Source: Candidatus Omnitrophota bacterium (GTDB taxonomy: Bacteria; Omnitrophota; Gorgyraeia; Aquiviventales; Aquiviventaceae). Taken from it: DNA of 64,000 nt. The notes under the pieces were generated by a model, which was not told the origin of the DNA, made no database searches, and worked only from the letters and a program-made list of their open reading frames with translations. Made by a program: the position numbers and the translations under genes. The stretch spans positions 1-64,000 of the forward strand of contig JAUYPJ010000098.1 in NCBI GenBank assembly GCA_030697665.1. The letters run 5' to 3'. This document shows positions 43,360 to 52,118 of this stretch, piece after piece. Numbering within the stretch: position 1 is the first letter of the stretch; the number at the start of each line of letters is the position of its first letter.

Positions 43360-43450
43360 TGAAGCCCCCGCTGATTTGCTTCTCTCTCACGATGGCAAAT
43401 CAATGCCGCGGGGGCGATTTTTGCCATGAGAAACGCTCAGGGCAAAAATC
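43360..43450. repeat. Two hairpins between tRNA-Lys and tRNA-Arg
   Basis: CCCCCGC-TGATTTGC pairs with GCAAATCA...GCGGGGG, and CGATTTTTGCC pairs with GGCAAAAATCG. These structured spacers in the precursor could guide RNase processing; no Rho-independent terminator is evident. Confidence 0.55.
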
Positions 43451-43451
43451 G

Positions 43452-43525
43452 CGCGCCCGGCAGGATTCGAACCTGCTACCTCTTGGTTCGAAGCCAAGCG
43501 CTCTGTCCGATTGAGCTACGGGCGC
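43452..43525 (-). tRNA. tRNA-Arg (TCG)
   Basis: Acceptor GCGCCCG/CGGGCGC, D arm AGCTCAATCGGACAGAGC, anticodon loop CTTCGAA (anticodon TCG) on stem CTTGG/CCAAG, T arm GCAGGTTCGAATCCTGC, discriminator G. First of the tRNA run, with a promoter directly upstream. Confidence 0.96.
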
Positions 43526-43533
43526 TTCGAGGA

Positions 43534-43539
43534 ATTGTA
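43534..43539 (-). promoter_or_regulatory. Extended -10 promoter of the tRNA run
   Basis: TGCTACAAT on the minus strand ends 8 bases before the mature 5' end of tRNA-Arg, placing the transcription start within a base or two of the tRNA. The -35 region is poor, in line with an extended -10 promoter. Confidence 0.5.
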
Positions 43540-43591
43540 GCACAACCGCCCAGCCACGTGCACGGTTATCGGCTGAGTTCTCGGTTGAGGG

Positions 43592-44971
43592 CTATCGGCT
43601 GAGACGGTAGGGGTCGAGCAGCCGCTGCGCGGAGGCCTGATCGAGCAGCCGATGCGCCACCACAAGGTCCTGGATGGACCTGCCGCTCTGCAACGACTCC
43701 TTCGCGATGCGCGCGGCGTTGAGGTAGCCGATCTGGGGTGCCAACGCGGTGATCAGCGCGAGGCTGCGATGGGCAAGCGACTCGCAGCGCTGTGGATGCG
43801 CGGTGATGCCGTCAACACAGCGCGCCGCGAAGATCCGGGCTGCGTTCGTCAGCAGCCGGATGGCCTGGAGGAGGTTGTAGGCCACCACCGGCATCATGAC
43901 GTTCAGCTCCAGCTGCCCGGCCTGTGCGGCGCCGGCAATGGTCGCATCGTGCCCGAGCACCTGGAAGCCCACCATATCGACCATCTCTGGAATGACGGGG
44001 TTCACCTTCCCCGGCATGATCGACGAGCCCGGCTGGACCGCCGGCAGCTCGATCTCACCGAAGCCGGTGTTCGGACCTGAGTTCATCAGCCGCAGATCGT
44101 TGGCGATGCGAATGAGCTCCAGCGCGTAGCTGCGCAGGCCCCCGGAGAGGCGCGCGAAATCCCCGAGGCTCTGGGTCCGCTCCATCAAGTCCTCCGCAGG
44201 CCGGAGGGGCCATCCCGTCCATTGACGCAGCGCACGGATCGCCAACGCCCGGTACCGGGCAGGGGCATTCGCTCCGGTCCCGACCGCCGTGCCTCCCAGG
44301 TTCAACTCCAGGAGGGCGCGCGCCGTCAGCTCCACGTGGACCCTGGCCTTGCTCAACGCGAGCGCGTAGGCGCCGAATTCGCGGCCGAGCCGGACGGGCA
44401 ACGCATCCTGCAGATGGGTTCGCCCCGCCTTGACGATCCCACGGAACCGGCGGGCGCAGCCCTGCAGCGATCCCTCGAGGCGCCGCATCTGCTGCCGCAA
44501 GGGGGGCAGGACCATCAGACACGCCAGCCGCATGGCCGTCGGGAAGGTGTCGTTCGTGGACTGGGCCATGTTGACGTGGTCGTTGGGATGGAGATGCCGA
44601 TAGCTGCCCCTGGGCGCGCCCAGGAGCTCGTTGGCGCGGTTGGCGATGACCTCGTTCACGTTCATGTTGAACGACGTCCCGGCGCCGGCCTGGTAGACAT
44701 CGACGACGAACTGCCCGTCGAACCTCCCGCGGATCACCTCGCGGCACGCGCGGCCGATGGCGGAGGCATGCCGGCGACTCAGATGTCCTGTGGAGGCGTT
44801 CGCCACTGCGGCGGCCTGCTTGATGAGCGCATAGGCGCGGATCATCTCGACCGGCAGCCGCAGCCCGCTGATGGGAAAGTTCTCAACGGCGCGGAAGGTC
44901 TGGATGCCGTAGTACGCGGAGGCGGGCACGCGCTTGGTGCCGAGCGAGTCGCGCTCAACGCGGGTGGCCAT
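43592..44971 (-). CDS. aspA: Aspartate ammonia-lyase
   Basis: 459 residues of the fumarase/aspartase superfamily. RVERDSLGTKRVPASAYYGIQTFRAVENF is the AspA-type N-terminus, HPNDHVNMAQSTNDTFPTAMR and the signature GSSIMPGKVNPVIPEM (catalytic serine loop) follow. The NFxISG start and the aspartase-like TGTGxNxP region favour aspartase over fumarase. It would release ammonia from aspartate to give fumarate. Confidence 0.85.
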   Translation of the reverse strand: MATRVERDSLGTKRVPASAYYGIQTFRAVENFPISGLRLPVEMIRAYALIKQAAAVANASTGHLSRRHASAIGRACREVIRGRFDGQFVVDVYQAGAGTSFNMNVNEVIANRANELLGAPRGSYRHLHPNDHVNMAQSTNDTFPTAMRLACLMVLPPLRQQMRRLEGSLQGCARRFRGIVKAGRTHLQDALPVRLGREFGAYALALSKARVHVELTARALLELNLGGTAVGTGANAPARYRALAIRALRQWTGWPLRPAEDLMERTQSLGDFARLSGGLRSYALELIRIANDLRLMNSGPNTGFGEIELPAVQPGSSIMPGKVNPVIPEMVDMVGFQVLGHDATIAGAAQAGQLELNVMMPVVAYNLLQAIRLLTNAARIFAARCVDGITAHPQRCESLAHRSLALITALAPQIGYLNAARIAKESLQSGRSIQDLVVAHRLLDQASAQRLLDPYRLSR

Positions 44972-44996
44972 GAGATGATTTACGGATTGAAAAAAC

Positions 44997-45058
44997 GATT
45001 ACGCAGATCAGGAGTCCTAGACCCAATCTGCGTAATCACCTTAGGAATCTGTGTAATC
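44997..45058. repeat. Inverted repeat tract (GATTACGCAGAT type)
   Basis: GATTACGCAGAT (44997-45008), ATCTGCGTAATC (45026-45037) and a third arm AATCTGTGTAATC (45046-45058) between aspA and korB. The same family is seen at 7999 and 53095. Confidence 0.85.
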
Positions 45059-45062
45059 AGCG

Positions 45063-45923
45063 TTAGGAGAATTCCGCGAAGATCTCGTCGAGTCGAGGCG
45101 GGCCGGCGGCCTGCGCCTTCTTGATCACCTCGGCCACACCGTCCTCAAACGTCGGCCGGCTCACCTGGTAGAACACCCCAAGGGCGATGCGGTCGGTCTG
45201 CAGCGCCAGCTCAAAGGCTTTTGCCTGACTGGTGACATCGTGGTCCGTGGGCACTTCGGCCAAGCGGGGCGGAATCACCTTATACGTATTGTAGAAGGTG
45301 ATGCACGGGCTGATGATGTTCACGAACGCAAACCCCTTGTGCTCAATCGCCCGCTTGATGAGCTCGGTGAGCTCCCGCGGCTTGCCGGAGTAGCCCTGCC
45401 CGACGAAGGTCGCGCCATAGGCGATCAACATGGCCAGCGGGTTGAGCGGCTGTTCGATGTTCCCGTAGGGGGTGGAGCCGGCCTGGAATCCCACCTGGGA
45501 GGTCGGCGAGTATTGCCCCTTCGTCAAGCCGTAGGTCGCGTTATCCATGATGAGGTAGGCGAAATCAGGATTGCGGCGGGCGGCGTGCGGGATATGGCCC
45601 CCGCCGATCGCAAACCCGTCCCCATCGCCTCCGACCCCGATCACCTGCAGCGAGGGGTTCGCCAGCTTCACCCCCAGGGCCACGGGCAGCACCCGCCCAT
45701 GGACGCTGTGGAACCCGTAGGACTTGATGAACCCCGACGTCCGGCCCGAGCAGCCGATCCCTGAGACAACGACGAGATCCTTGGACTGGACCCTCAGCGC
45801 GCTGAGCACATTGTAGAGCGAGGCGAGGACCCCGAAGTCCCCGCAGCCGGGGCACCAGATCGGATGTTCGTCGGTCTTATACTCAGAGGGCGCCGGCTGG
45901 CGTTCGTCGACGACTGTGGACAT
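45063..45923 (-). CDS. korB: 2-oxoacid:ferredoxin oxidoreductase beta subunit (first copy)
   Basis: 286 residues. HPIWCPGCGDFGVL (cluster-binding cysteines), GIGCSGR, FHSVHGRVLPVALG and GGDGDGFAIGGGHIPHAARRN...IMDNATYGLTKGQ form the thiamine-diphosphate beta subunit. It works with the alpha-gamma fusion upstream, reductively making or oxidatively cleaving 2-oxoglutarate or a related acid. The start at 45923 has AGGAGGT before it and lies inside the 3' end of korA, so they are coupled. Confidence 0.93.
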   Translation of the reverse strand: MSTVVDERQPAPSEYKTDEHPIWCPGCGDFGVLASLYNVLSALRVQSKDLVVVSGIGCSGRTSGFIKSYGFHSVHGRVLPVALGVKLANPSLQVIGVGGDGDGFAIGGGHIPHAARRNPDFAYLIMDNATYGLTKGQYSPTSQVGFQAGSTPYGNIEQPLNPLAMLIAYGATFVGQGYSGKPRELTELIKRAIEHKGFAFVNIISPCITFYNTYKVIPPRLAEVPTDHDVTSQAKAFELALQTDRIALGVFYQVSRPTFEDGVAEVIKKAQAAGPPRLDEIFAEFS

Positions 45924-47640
45924 GAACCGCCACCTCCTCAATTTTGTCCAAGATCTCCTTGGGCGTAAACGGCAGCCCGATGCATTTGTTCAGTTGGAGA
46001 AAATCGTACGCAAAGCGCTTGCGCAGCAGTGTGGCGAACTGTCCGGTGAAGTTGACCTCCGGGATGATGACCGCCTTGGTCCCTTCGATGAACTCGGTCA
46101 ATTTCGCCAGCGGCTGGGGATACAGGATCTTCGGGTGCAGCGCGCCCACGGAATAGCCCGCTTCGAGCGCCATCTGCACCGCTTCCCGAATGACCCCCTC
46201 GGTGGATCCCCATCCGATGATGCCGATCTCCGGATGCGGCTCCCCATAGAGCCGCGCGAGCTCGTTCGCAATGACCTCGACCGCCTGAAACTTTCCGTAG
46301 CGCTTGCGCGTCAAGCGGAGGTGGTTCTCGTGATCCGAGGCCGCCGGGTAGCCCACCTCGTCGTGCTCCAGCCCTTCGGCCACGTAGCCCCCGCCCTCCA
46401 TGCCCGGAACGGACATCGGGGAGATGTGATCGGGCGTGAAGCGATACCGCTTGTAGTGCGTCAATTCCTCCCCTTGCGGCCTGCGGCGCTCGACGATCTG
46501 GACCTTCGACGGGTCGGGCACGGGGACGGTCGCTTTGCGGTGGCCCAGGGAGGCGTCGGAGAGCACGACCACGGGCATCTGGAACTGCTCGCTGAGGTTG
46601 AACGCCCGCATGATCCCATAGAAACAGTCCTCGACGCTCGTCAGGGCCATCACGATGCGGGGACAGTTCCCATGCCCCCCGTACACCGCCAGGTAGAGAT
46701 CGCCTTGCTCGGTCTTGGTGGGCATACCGGTGGACGGACCGACCCGCTGGACATCCACGACGACCGCCGGCATCTCAGCGGCCACCGCCAACCCCATCAT
46801 CTCCGTCATGAGGGAAAACCCCGGCCCTGACGTGGCCGTCATCGCCTTCCTGCCGGCAAACGACGCGCCGAGCACCACCCCGATGGCCGAGATCTCGTCT
46901 TCCGTCTGCACCACGTAGCCGCCCAGCTTGGGGAGTTCTTTGGCGAGGAACTCCATGATGTCGGTTGCCGGCGTGATGGGATACCCAGCATAGATGCGGC
47001 ACCCCGCGGCAATCGCCCCTAAGGCCAACGACTCGTTGCCGGACAGGACCAGCTCATGGGTTTGGCGCGGACCCCGTCCCAGGCGAATCGGGTCACGTTT
47101 GGTCTGCTGTTGGATGTAGTCCGCCCCGACCCGTAGTGCCAGGAGGTTCTTCTGCACCACCGACTCGCCTTTGCGGCCGAACTTCTCCTTGAGGAGCCCC
47201 TCGAACGTCTCAAGCGGGATGTCGAAGAGCTGCGCGCACACCCCCAGGGCGAGGATGTTCTTCGTCAGCTTCACCCCGACCTTTTCCGTGGCCAGGGAGG
47301 TCATCGGCACGCCGTAGAACACCAGCGAATCGCTCGACGGTGGGGAAAAGCTGTCGGCGTCGTAGATCACCACCCCGCCGGAGCGCACGTCCTGCACGTG
47401 TTTCTGGTACGCCTCTTCATTGAAGGCTAGCAGCACATCGACGGCCGCCCCGTAGGAGAGCAAGAGCTTGCCCGAGGCCCGGACCTGGTAATTCGCATGA
47501 CCGCCCTTGATCTCCGCAGGGTAGGTCCGGAAGGTGTAGATCTCAAAGCCGGAGCGCGCCAGCGCAATGGTCAGCATCTCCCCGGTGCTGATCACCCCTT
47601 CCCCGCCCTCGCCTCCCACGCGAAACACGTAGTCGATCAT
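45883..47640 (-). CDS. korA: 2-oxoacid:ferredoxin oxidoreductase alpha subunit (gamma-alpha fusion, first copy)
   Basis: 585 residues. The N-terminal gamma domain (MIDYVFRVGGEGGEGVISTGEML, about 1-185) is fused to the alpha pyrimidine-binding domain (from about 200: GNESLALGAIAAGCRIYAGYPITPATDIMEFLA) and the alpha C-terminal domain. The YPITP motif binds thiamine diphosphate. ATG 47640 is chosen as the start because it gives the usual N-terminus. A paralogue pair lies at 49.3-52 kb. Confidence 0.93.
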   Translation of the reverse strand: MIDYVFRVGGEGGEGVISTGEMLTIALARSGFEIYTFRTYPAEIKGGHANYQVRASGKLLLSYGAAVDVLLAFNEEAYQKHVQDVRSGGVVIYDADSFSPPSSDSLVFYGVPMTSLATEKVGVKLTKNILALGVCAQLFDIPLETFEGLLKEKFGRKGESVVQKNLLALRVGADYIQQQTKRDPIRLGRGPRQTHELVLSGNESLALGAIAAGCRIYAGYPITPATDIMEFLAKELPKLGGYVVQTEDEISAIGVVLGASFAGRKAMTATSGPGFSLMTEMMGLAVAAEMPAVVVDVQRVGPSTGMPTKTEQGDLYLAVYGGHGNCPRIVMALTSVEDCFYGIMRAFNLSEQFQMPVVVLSDASLGHRKATVPVPDPSKVQIVERRRPQGEELTHYKRYRFTPDHISPMSVPGMEGGGYVAEGLEHDEVGYPAASDHENHLRLTRKRYGKFQAVEVIANELARLYGEPHPEIGIIGWGSTEGVIREAVQMALEAGYSVGALHPKILYPQPLAKLTEFIEGTKAVIIPEVNFTGQFATLLRKRFAYDFLQLNKCIGLPFTPKEILDKIEEVAVHVHSRRRTPAGAL

Positions 47641-47662
47641 CGTCCCATTCTCCACCACCCTG

Positions 47663-48649
47663 CTACAGCTTCACCGCGTCCACCGCGTGGCCTGCGGCCT
47701 CAGCCGCCGCCGGATCAACCGTCCAGGGGCGGCCATCCATCCAGAACTCCAACAGCCCCTCCGGGCGCTTCTCCGCCTTCGTGTGGTGGACGATCAGGGT
47801 CGCCGCAAGGTGCCGCGCCTCCTCGCTCCCTTCGCCCGTCATGAGTGCCGAGGGCCCTGCAAACTTCGGCCTCAGGCAAGTGTACCCGGCCTGTGCATGC
47901 CCCTCCAAGAGCAGATTCTCGACGGCGTTGCGGCCCAGGATGACCTTTGTCTTCGGTCCGATCCGAAAATGGCGTCCGATCGTCAGCAGCTCCATGTCCT
48001 TCGTCGTCGGACGCTCCTCATGCGCAAACAGATCCCGCGTCTTGTCGGCGAAATGCTCATCCGTCAACAAGCAGCCGCCGGCGGGCGTCGCATACCCGCT
48101 CAGGCCCGCCGCAGACGCCAAGGCCATCTGCTCCTGACGGGCGCGTCCAGCGATCCGCAAGAGCCGCTGGCGATCCACCACCCCCAAGAGCTCCGGCAGC
48201 GTCGGCTCAAGCAGCTGAGCCGACAGGGGGCGCAGCAACAGCCCTTCCAGGCCGCTGTCGGCCTCAATGATGGCCAGCGGCCTACGCATCTGAGACATCG
48301 GCCGCTGCCCGAGCACCTCGCCGGTCACGACGAACCCCGCCCCGATCTCTTCCATGTACCGCTTGGCGATCCGAAACATGTAGATCCGACAATCCACGCA
48401 GGGATTCATCCCGCTGCCGTAGCCATACCTCGGCCTGCGGATCACGTCCAGGTAGGCATCCCCGACGCTCAGGATGAGCAGCGGGACGCCGAGCTGTTGG
48501 GCGCATACCTGGGCCTTCTCCTTCTCACAGCAACCCCAGCTCATCGAGAGAAAAAGAGCCTGGACCTCGACGCCCTGCTCGCACATCAGCCTCGCGGCCA
48601 GGGCGCTGTCCAGCCCGCCCGAGAGCAACACCACGCACTTCCGTTCCAT
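47663..48649 (-). CDS. PP-loop ATPase, ThiI/MnmA-like tRNA-thiolation-type protein
   Basis: 328 residues. VVLLSGGLDSALAARLM carries the SGGxDS PP-loop that adenylates its substrate. NPCVDCRIYMFRIAKRYMEEIGAGFVVTGEVLGQRPMSQ resembles the PP-loop domain of ThiI-related enzymes, and the C-terminal 110 residues form a separate domain. No THUMP domain is present. It may thiolate a tRNA or work in a cofactor pathway; exact function is not certain. Placed between the two korAB pairs. Confidence 0.75.
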   Translation of the reverse strand: MERKCVVLLSGGLDSALAARLMCEQGVEVQALFLSMSWGCCEKEKAQVCAQQLGVPLLILSVGDAYLDVIRRPRYGYGSGMNPCVDCRIYMFRIAKRYMEEIGAGFVVTGEVLGQRPMSQMRRPLAIIEADSGLEGLLLRPLSAQLLEPTLPELLGVVDRQRLLRIAGRARQEQMALASAAGLSGYATPAGGCLLTDEHFADKTRDLFAHEERPTTKDMELLTIGRHFRIGPKTKVILGRNAVENLLLEGHAQAGYTCLRPKFAGPSALMTGEGSEEARHLAATLIVHHTKAEKRPEGLLEFWMDGRPWTVDPAAAEAAGHAVDAVKL

Positions 48650-48730
48650 CTGTTCACTGCCCTGACCACAAAACCGGGATCTCCCCCTCGTGTGGTAGTG
48701 GAGAATCTGACCCCGGTCTTGGAGCGCTCT

Positions 48731-48868
48731 TAAATGGAACTACCAATGCAGCTTGACGTTTCCAGGTGGTTCCATTTACCCCGAGGAGCATTTACGACGA
48801 GGGGTAACCCCTCGCTATCGCTCGGGGTAAATGCGCCCAATGTGAAGATACAATTGTGGGCGCATTTA
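48731..48868. repeat. Composite palindromic element, family A, copy 4
   Basis: Stem 1 TAAATGGAACTACC/GGTGGTTCCATTTA, centre ACCCCGAGGAGC...CTCGGGGTAAA, stem 2 TAAATGCGCCC/GGGCGCATTTA. The right end TTA is the complement of the Rieske gene's stop codon. The central 60 bases are nearly identical to copy 3 at 33077. Confidence 0.92.
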
Positions 48869-49171
48869 GAGGCGGATCAGCACGTCGTCCCCTTCGACCT
48901 TCACTTCGAATGCCTGAACCGCAACCGAGGGATTCGTGCGGCATGCCCCGGAGGCCACCTCGTATTCCCAGCCGTGCCACGGACAGGTCACCACCCCTCC
49001 CTCGAGACTGCCTTCTCCGAGGGGCCCGCCGCGGTGCTTGCACTCGTTCTCAATCGCATAAAACGTCCCTTCGCAGTTGAACAGGGCCAGGGTCTTGCCG
49101 GCGACCTCGATGACCTTCCCCGTCCCCTGCGGAACCTCCGAGGTCTTCGCGACCTTCGTCAGCATCGCCAT
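48866..49171 (-). CDS. Rieske [2Fe-2S] ferredoxin
   Basis: 101 residues. CKHRGGPLGEG and CPWHGW are the CxH and CxxH cluster motifs, spaced as in small dioxygenase-type or NirD-like Rieske ferredoxins. It carries electrons at moderate potential. No oxygenase or reductase is next to it; it lies between two 2-oxoacid:ferredoxin oxidoreductase operons, so a redox or sensing role with these is possible but unproven. The stop codon belongs to the palindromic element. Confidence 0.9.
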   Translation of the reverse strand: MAMLTKVAKTSEVPQGTGKVIEVAGKTLALFNCEGTFYAIENECKHRGGPLGEGSLEGGVVTCPWHGWEYEVASGACRTNPSVAVQAFEVKVEGDDVLIRL

Positions 49172-49180
49172 GTTGAGCTC

Positions 49181-49259
49181 CGTGACTGGGTGACTGAGTT
49201 ACTGCGTGACTGCGTCACTGCCACTCAGTCACGCAGTCACCCAGTGACACAGTCACTGC
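49181..49259. repeat. 8-mer tandem tract (GTGACTGn type), two opposed arms
   Basis: GTGACTGGGTGACTGAGTTAC and opposed CAGTCACGCAGTCACCCAGTG with a 9-base loop region. It fills the korB-Rieske gap. The same unit returns at 56586. Confidence 0.9.
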
Positions 49260-49261
49260 CT

Positions 49262-50122
49262 TTAAATGAAGTCCTCCATGATGGCCGCGAGATCCGTCCG
49301 CTGGAGCGGCTGCTTGGCCAGCGGCGTGCCGCTCCGGAGGGCCGGCTCTTCATCTTCATAGGTGGGACGCTCCACTTTGTAGAACACGCCGAGCGGAATC
49401 CGGGCGCCCCATTCAAACGCCTTCTCCATCGCCAGCCGAAAATCGGACGTGTCGTGACGCTCGTCTTCCAGCTTATAGACCCGTTCACGAAACCACGGAT
49501 AGGTGTTGTGCTTGTTGTAGGTGACGCACGGGGAAAAGACGTCCACCAGGGCAAACCCCTTGTGCTCAATCGCCCCTTTCATGAGCTGCGCGAGGTGCAG
49601 GTTGTCTCCGGAGAAGCCTCTGGCGACGTAGGTCGCCCCGCACGTGAGGGCCAGCGCGATGGGGCTGAGCGCGGTCTCGATGGTGCCTTCGGGGGTGGAT
49701 TTCGTGCGGATGTCCTTCTCGGTCGTCGGAGAAGCCTGGCCGGTGGTCAACCCATAAATCTGGTTGTCCATCACGATGTACGTCATGTCGACGTTCCGGC
49801 GACAGGTGTGGACGAAGTGACCGACGCCGATGCCGTAGCCGTCGCCATCGCCGCCCGTCGCAATCACCGTCAGGTCATGGTTGCCCAGGCGGGCCCCGGT
49901 GGCCACCGGCAGCGCCCTGCCGTGCAGGCCGTGAAAGCCGTACGCGTTGAGAAACCCCGGCAGGTTCGAGGAGCAGCCGATGCCCGACACCACCTGGACG
50001 TTATGGGGGGCGATGTCCAGCTCAGCGAGGGCGCGCTGCAACGCGTTGAGGACCGCAAAATCCCCGCAGCCCGGACACCAGTCCGGCTTGACCTTCCCGA
50101 TGTACTCCTTCACCTGCGCCAT
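49262..50122 (-). CDS. 2-oxoacid:ferredoxin oxidoreductase beta subunit (second copy)
   Basis: 286 residues, the same length as the first copy. KPDWCPGCGDFAVLNAL, GIGCSSNLPGF, FHGLHGRALPVATG and ATGGDGDGYGIGVGHFVHTCRRN...VMDNQIYGLTTGQASPTT are the beta-subunit motifs. Differences from the first copy throughout the substrate region suggest another 2-oxoacid (pyruvate versus 2-oxoglutarate or branched-chain) is used. ATG 50122 is preceded by GGAGGA. Confidence 0.92.
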   Translation of the reverse strand: MAQVKEYIGKVKPDWCPGCGDFAVLNALQRALAELDIAPHNVQVVSGIGCSSNLPGFLNAYGFHGLHGRALPVATGARLGNHDLTVIATGGDGDGYGIGVGHFVHTCRRNVDMTYIVMDNQIYGLTTGQASPTTEKDIRTKSTPEGTIETALSPIALALTCGATYVARGFSGDNLHLAQLMKGAIEHKGFALVDVFSPCVTYNKHNTYPWFRERVYKLEDERHDTSDFRLAMEKAFEWGARIPLGVFYKVERPTYEDEEPALRSGTPLAKQPLQRTDLAAIMEDFI

Positions 50123-50144
50123 TCGTTTCCTCCTCAACTAGCCG

Positions 50145-50207
50145 GGTGACAGGTGACACGGGACATGCAACATGTTGCATGTGACATGTCACTTGTCACT
50201 TGTCACG
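50145..50207. repeat. 7-mer tandem tract (TCACTTG type) with 20-bp perfect palindrome
   Basis: GTGACAGGTGACACGGGACAT, then the perfect palindrome at 50163-50182 (ACATGCAACA and complement), then GACATGTCACTTGTCACTTG. It fills the gap between the second korA and korB. Confidence 0.88.
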
Positions 50208-50209
50208 CC

Positions 50210-52057
50210 TTAGTGTTGCCGGGCAACCTCCGCCCCGACCGCGGGATGCTCCATGGGTGAAAAGTCCGGCGGTAGGCCTTCATCGCTGACGACGGTCGCC
50301 ACCACCGACGTGGTCGGCTTGGTCTTGAGCAGTGTCCTCGCCTGGTCAACCACCTGCTTGGGCTCAAACGGCTCCCCGTCAAACTTCCGGAGATGGTGCT
50401 GGATGGAGCAGCCCGTCTCCATCCGGATGAGCTTCACCAGCTGCCCGGTGTAGTTATTCTCGATCGACATCGTCATGCGGCATGAGCTCAGCAGTTGGCG
50501 GATCGCCTCGGTCTGGAACGGCCAGAGGATGCGCACCCCGAGCACGTTGACCTTGAAGCCTTCCGCGTTCAACGCGTGCATCGCCTCCAGCATCACCTGA
50601 TAGGTGGATCCCCAGCCGACCAGGGTCAAGTCGGCGTCCCTCGGGCCGTCGAGTTGCGGCGGGGGCAACTCCTGTAAGAGGAACGCCAGCTTGCGCATGC
50701 GCTTGGCCATCATCTTCGCGCGTAGGGAAGGGTTGGCGTAGACGTCGCTGATGACGATCCCGTCCTCATCGTGCTCGTCCGTCGCCGCCGTAAAGACGGT
50801 CCCCGACATGCCGGGCAGGGCGCGCGGGGAGACGCCGGTCTTCGTATCGAGGAAGCGGCGATAGCCGTTGCCGGCGGGCGGCTGAGTGAGTAGCTCGCCG
50901 CGCTCGATCGGGATGTGGGTGATCTCCACCCCGTCGAACGTCTCCAGCCGCTCGGCCAGATAGAGGTCGGTGGCGATCAGCACCGGGCACTGGTACTCCT
51001 CCGCCAGGTTGAAGGCGGCGATCGTCATCGTATAACACTCTTCCAGGGTCCGCGGGGCCAGGATCGCTTTCGGGAACTCCCCTTCCGAGGCGCCCAGCAT
51101 CTGGAAGAGATCGCCTTGCTCGGTCTTGGTCGGCAGGCCGGTTGAGGGACCGCCCCGCTGGGCCTCCACGATGACCACGGGGGTTTCAGTCATCCCGGCC
51201 TCGCCCACCGCCTCGGTCATCAGCGCAAAGCCGCCGCCCGATGTGCCGGTCATCGCCCGCACCCCCACATGGGCCGCCCCGATCGCCATGTTGATGGCGG
51301 CGATCTCATCCTCGCATTGCTTGACGAGCAGCCCCGTCTTGGCCGCGTACTTCACGAGCCAGTGCAGCAGGGAGGAGGCCGGCGTCATGGGGTAGGCCGA
51401 GTAGAACCGGCAGCCCGCCGCCAGGGCGCCGAAACCGATCATGGGGTTGCCCCCGGCCAGCGGCCGCCGCTTGCCGTCGCCCTTCCCGATGCGGATGGCC
51501 CCCGGCTGAGCCTTGGCCTTCGCAAACTCCATCCCCTTGTCGAAGGCTTCCAGGTTCGCATTGATGACCGCCTCGCCCTTCTTCGCAAAACGCTCCTTGA
51601 TCAGCGTCCAGATGGCCGACGGGTCCAGCCCGAGCACGTGCATCAGCGCCCCCATGAGCGCGATGTTCTGCATGAGCTGATTGCCCGCCAGCTCCATCAC
51701 CGGCAGCCCGATGAGCTGCACCTTGGGGCCCACCTGCTCAGGCGTGGCCTGAAACTTGTCGGTGTTGTAGAACACCGCCCCGCCCGGCACCACGCGCTTG
51801 CCGTAGCGCTGCAGCGTGTCCTGGTTCAGCGCGACGAGGTAATCCAGCTCGTCGCCTTGGGTGTAGACCTTCTGGGTGCCAATGCGGACGTGCATGCACA
51901 CGTGGCCGCCGCGGATGACCGACTGGTAGCTGTTATAGGCGAAGACGTGGTAGCCGGACCGCGAGCACGCCTGGGCGAACGACTCCCCTGCCGAGGCGAT
52001 GCCGTCACCGGCGGCCCCGCCGATCCACACTGTCACTTCAGTCGCTGTCTGCGTCAT
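50210..52057 (-). CDS. 2-oxoacid:ferredoxin oxidoreductase alpha subunit (gamma-alpha fusion, second copy)
   Basis: 615 residues with the same gamma-alpha order as the first copy: VWIGGAAGDGIASAGESFAQA in the gamma domain, then GFGALAAGCRFYSAYPMTPASSLLHWLV with YPMTP in place of YPITP, and TGTSGGGFALMTEAVGEAGMTE. It pairs with the beta subunit just downstream. Confidence 0.92.
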   Translation of the reverse strand: MTQTATEVTVWIGGAAGDGIASAGESFAQACSRSGYHVFAYNSYQSVIRGGHVCMHVRIGTQKVYTQGDELDYLVALNQDTLQRYGKRVVPGGAVFYNTDKFQATPEQVGPKVQLIGLPVMELAGNQLMQNIALMGALMHVLGLDPSAIWTLIKERFAKKGEAVINANLEAFDKGMEFAKAKAQPGAIRIGKGDGKRRPLAGGNPMIGFGALAAGCRFYSAYPMTPASSLLHWLVKYAAKTGLLVKQCEDEIAAINMAIGAAHVGVRAMTGTSGGGFALMTEAVGEAGMTETPVVIVEAQRGGPSTGLPTKTEQGDLFQMLGASEGEFPKAILAPRTLEECYTMTIAAFNLAEEYQCPVLIATDLYLAERLETFDGVEITHIPIERGELLTQPPAGNGYRRFLDTKTGVSPRALPGMSGTVFTAATDEHDEDGIVISDVYANPSLRAKMMAKRMRKLAFLLQELPPPQLDGPRDADLTLVGWGSTYQVMLEAMHALNAEGFKVNVLGVRILWPFQTEAIRQLLSSCRMTMSIENNYTGQLVKLIRMETGCSIQHHLRKFDGEPFEPKQVVDQARTLLKTKPTTSVVATVVSDEGLPPDFSPMEHPAVGAEVARQH

Positions 52058-52118
52058 CGTATCAACCTCCCGAAAAACTCCTCGTCAACCTGGTTGTCTC
52101 TCTGCTGCCGGCGCTCTC

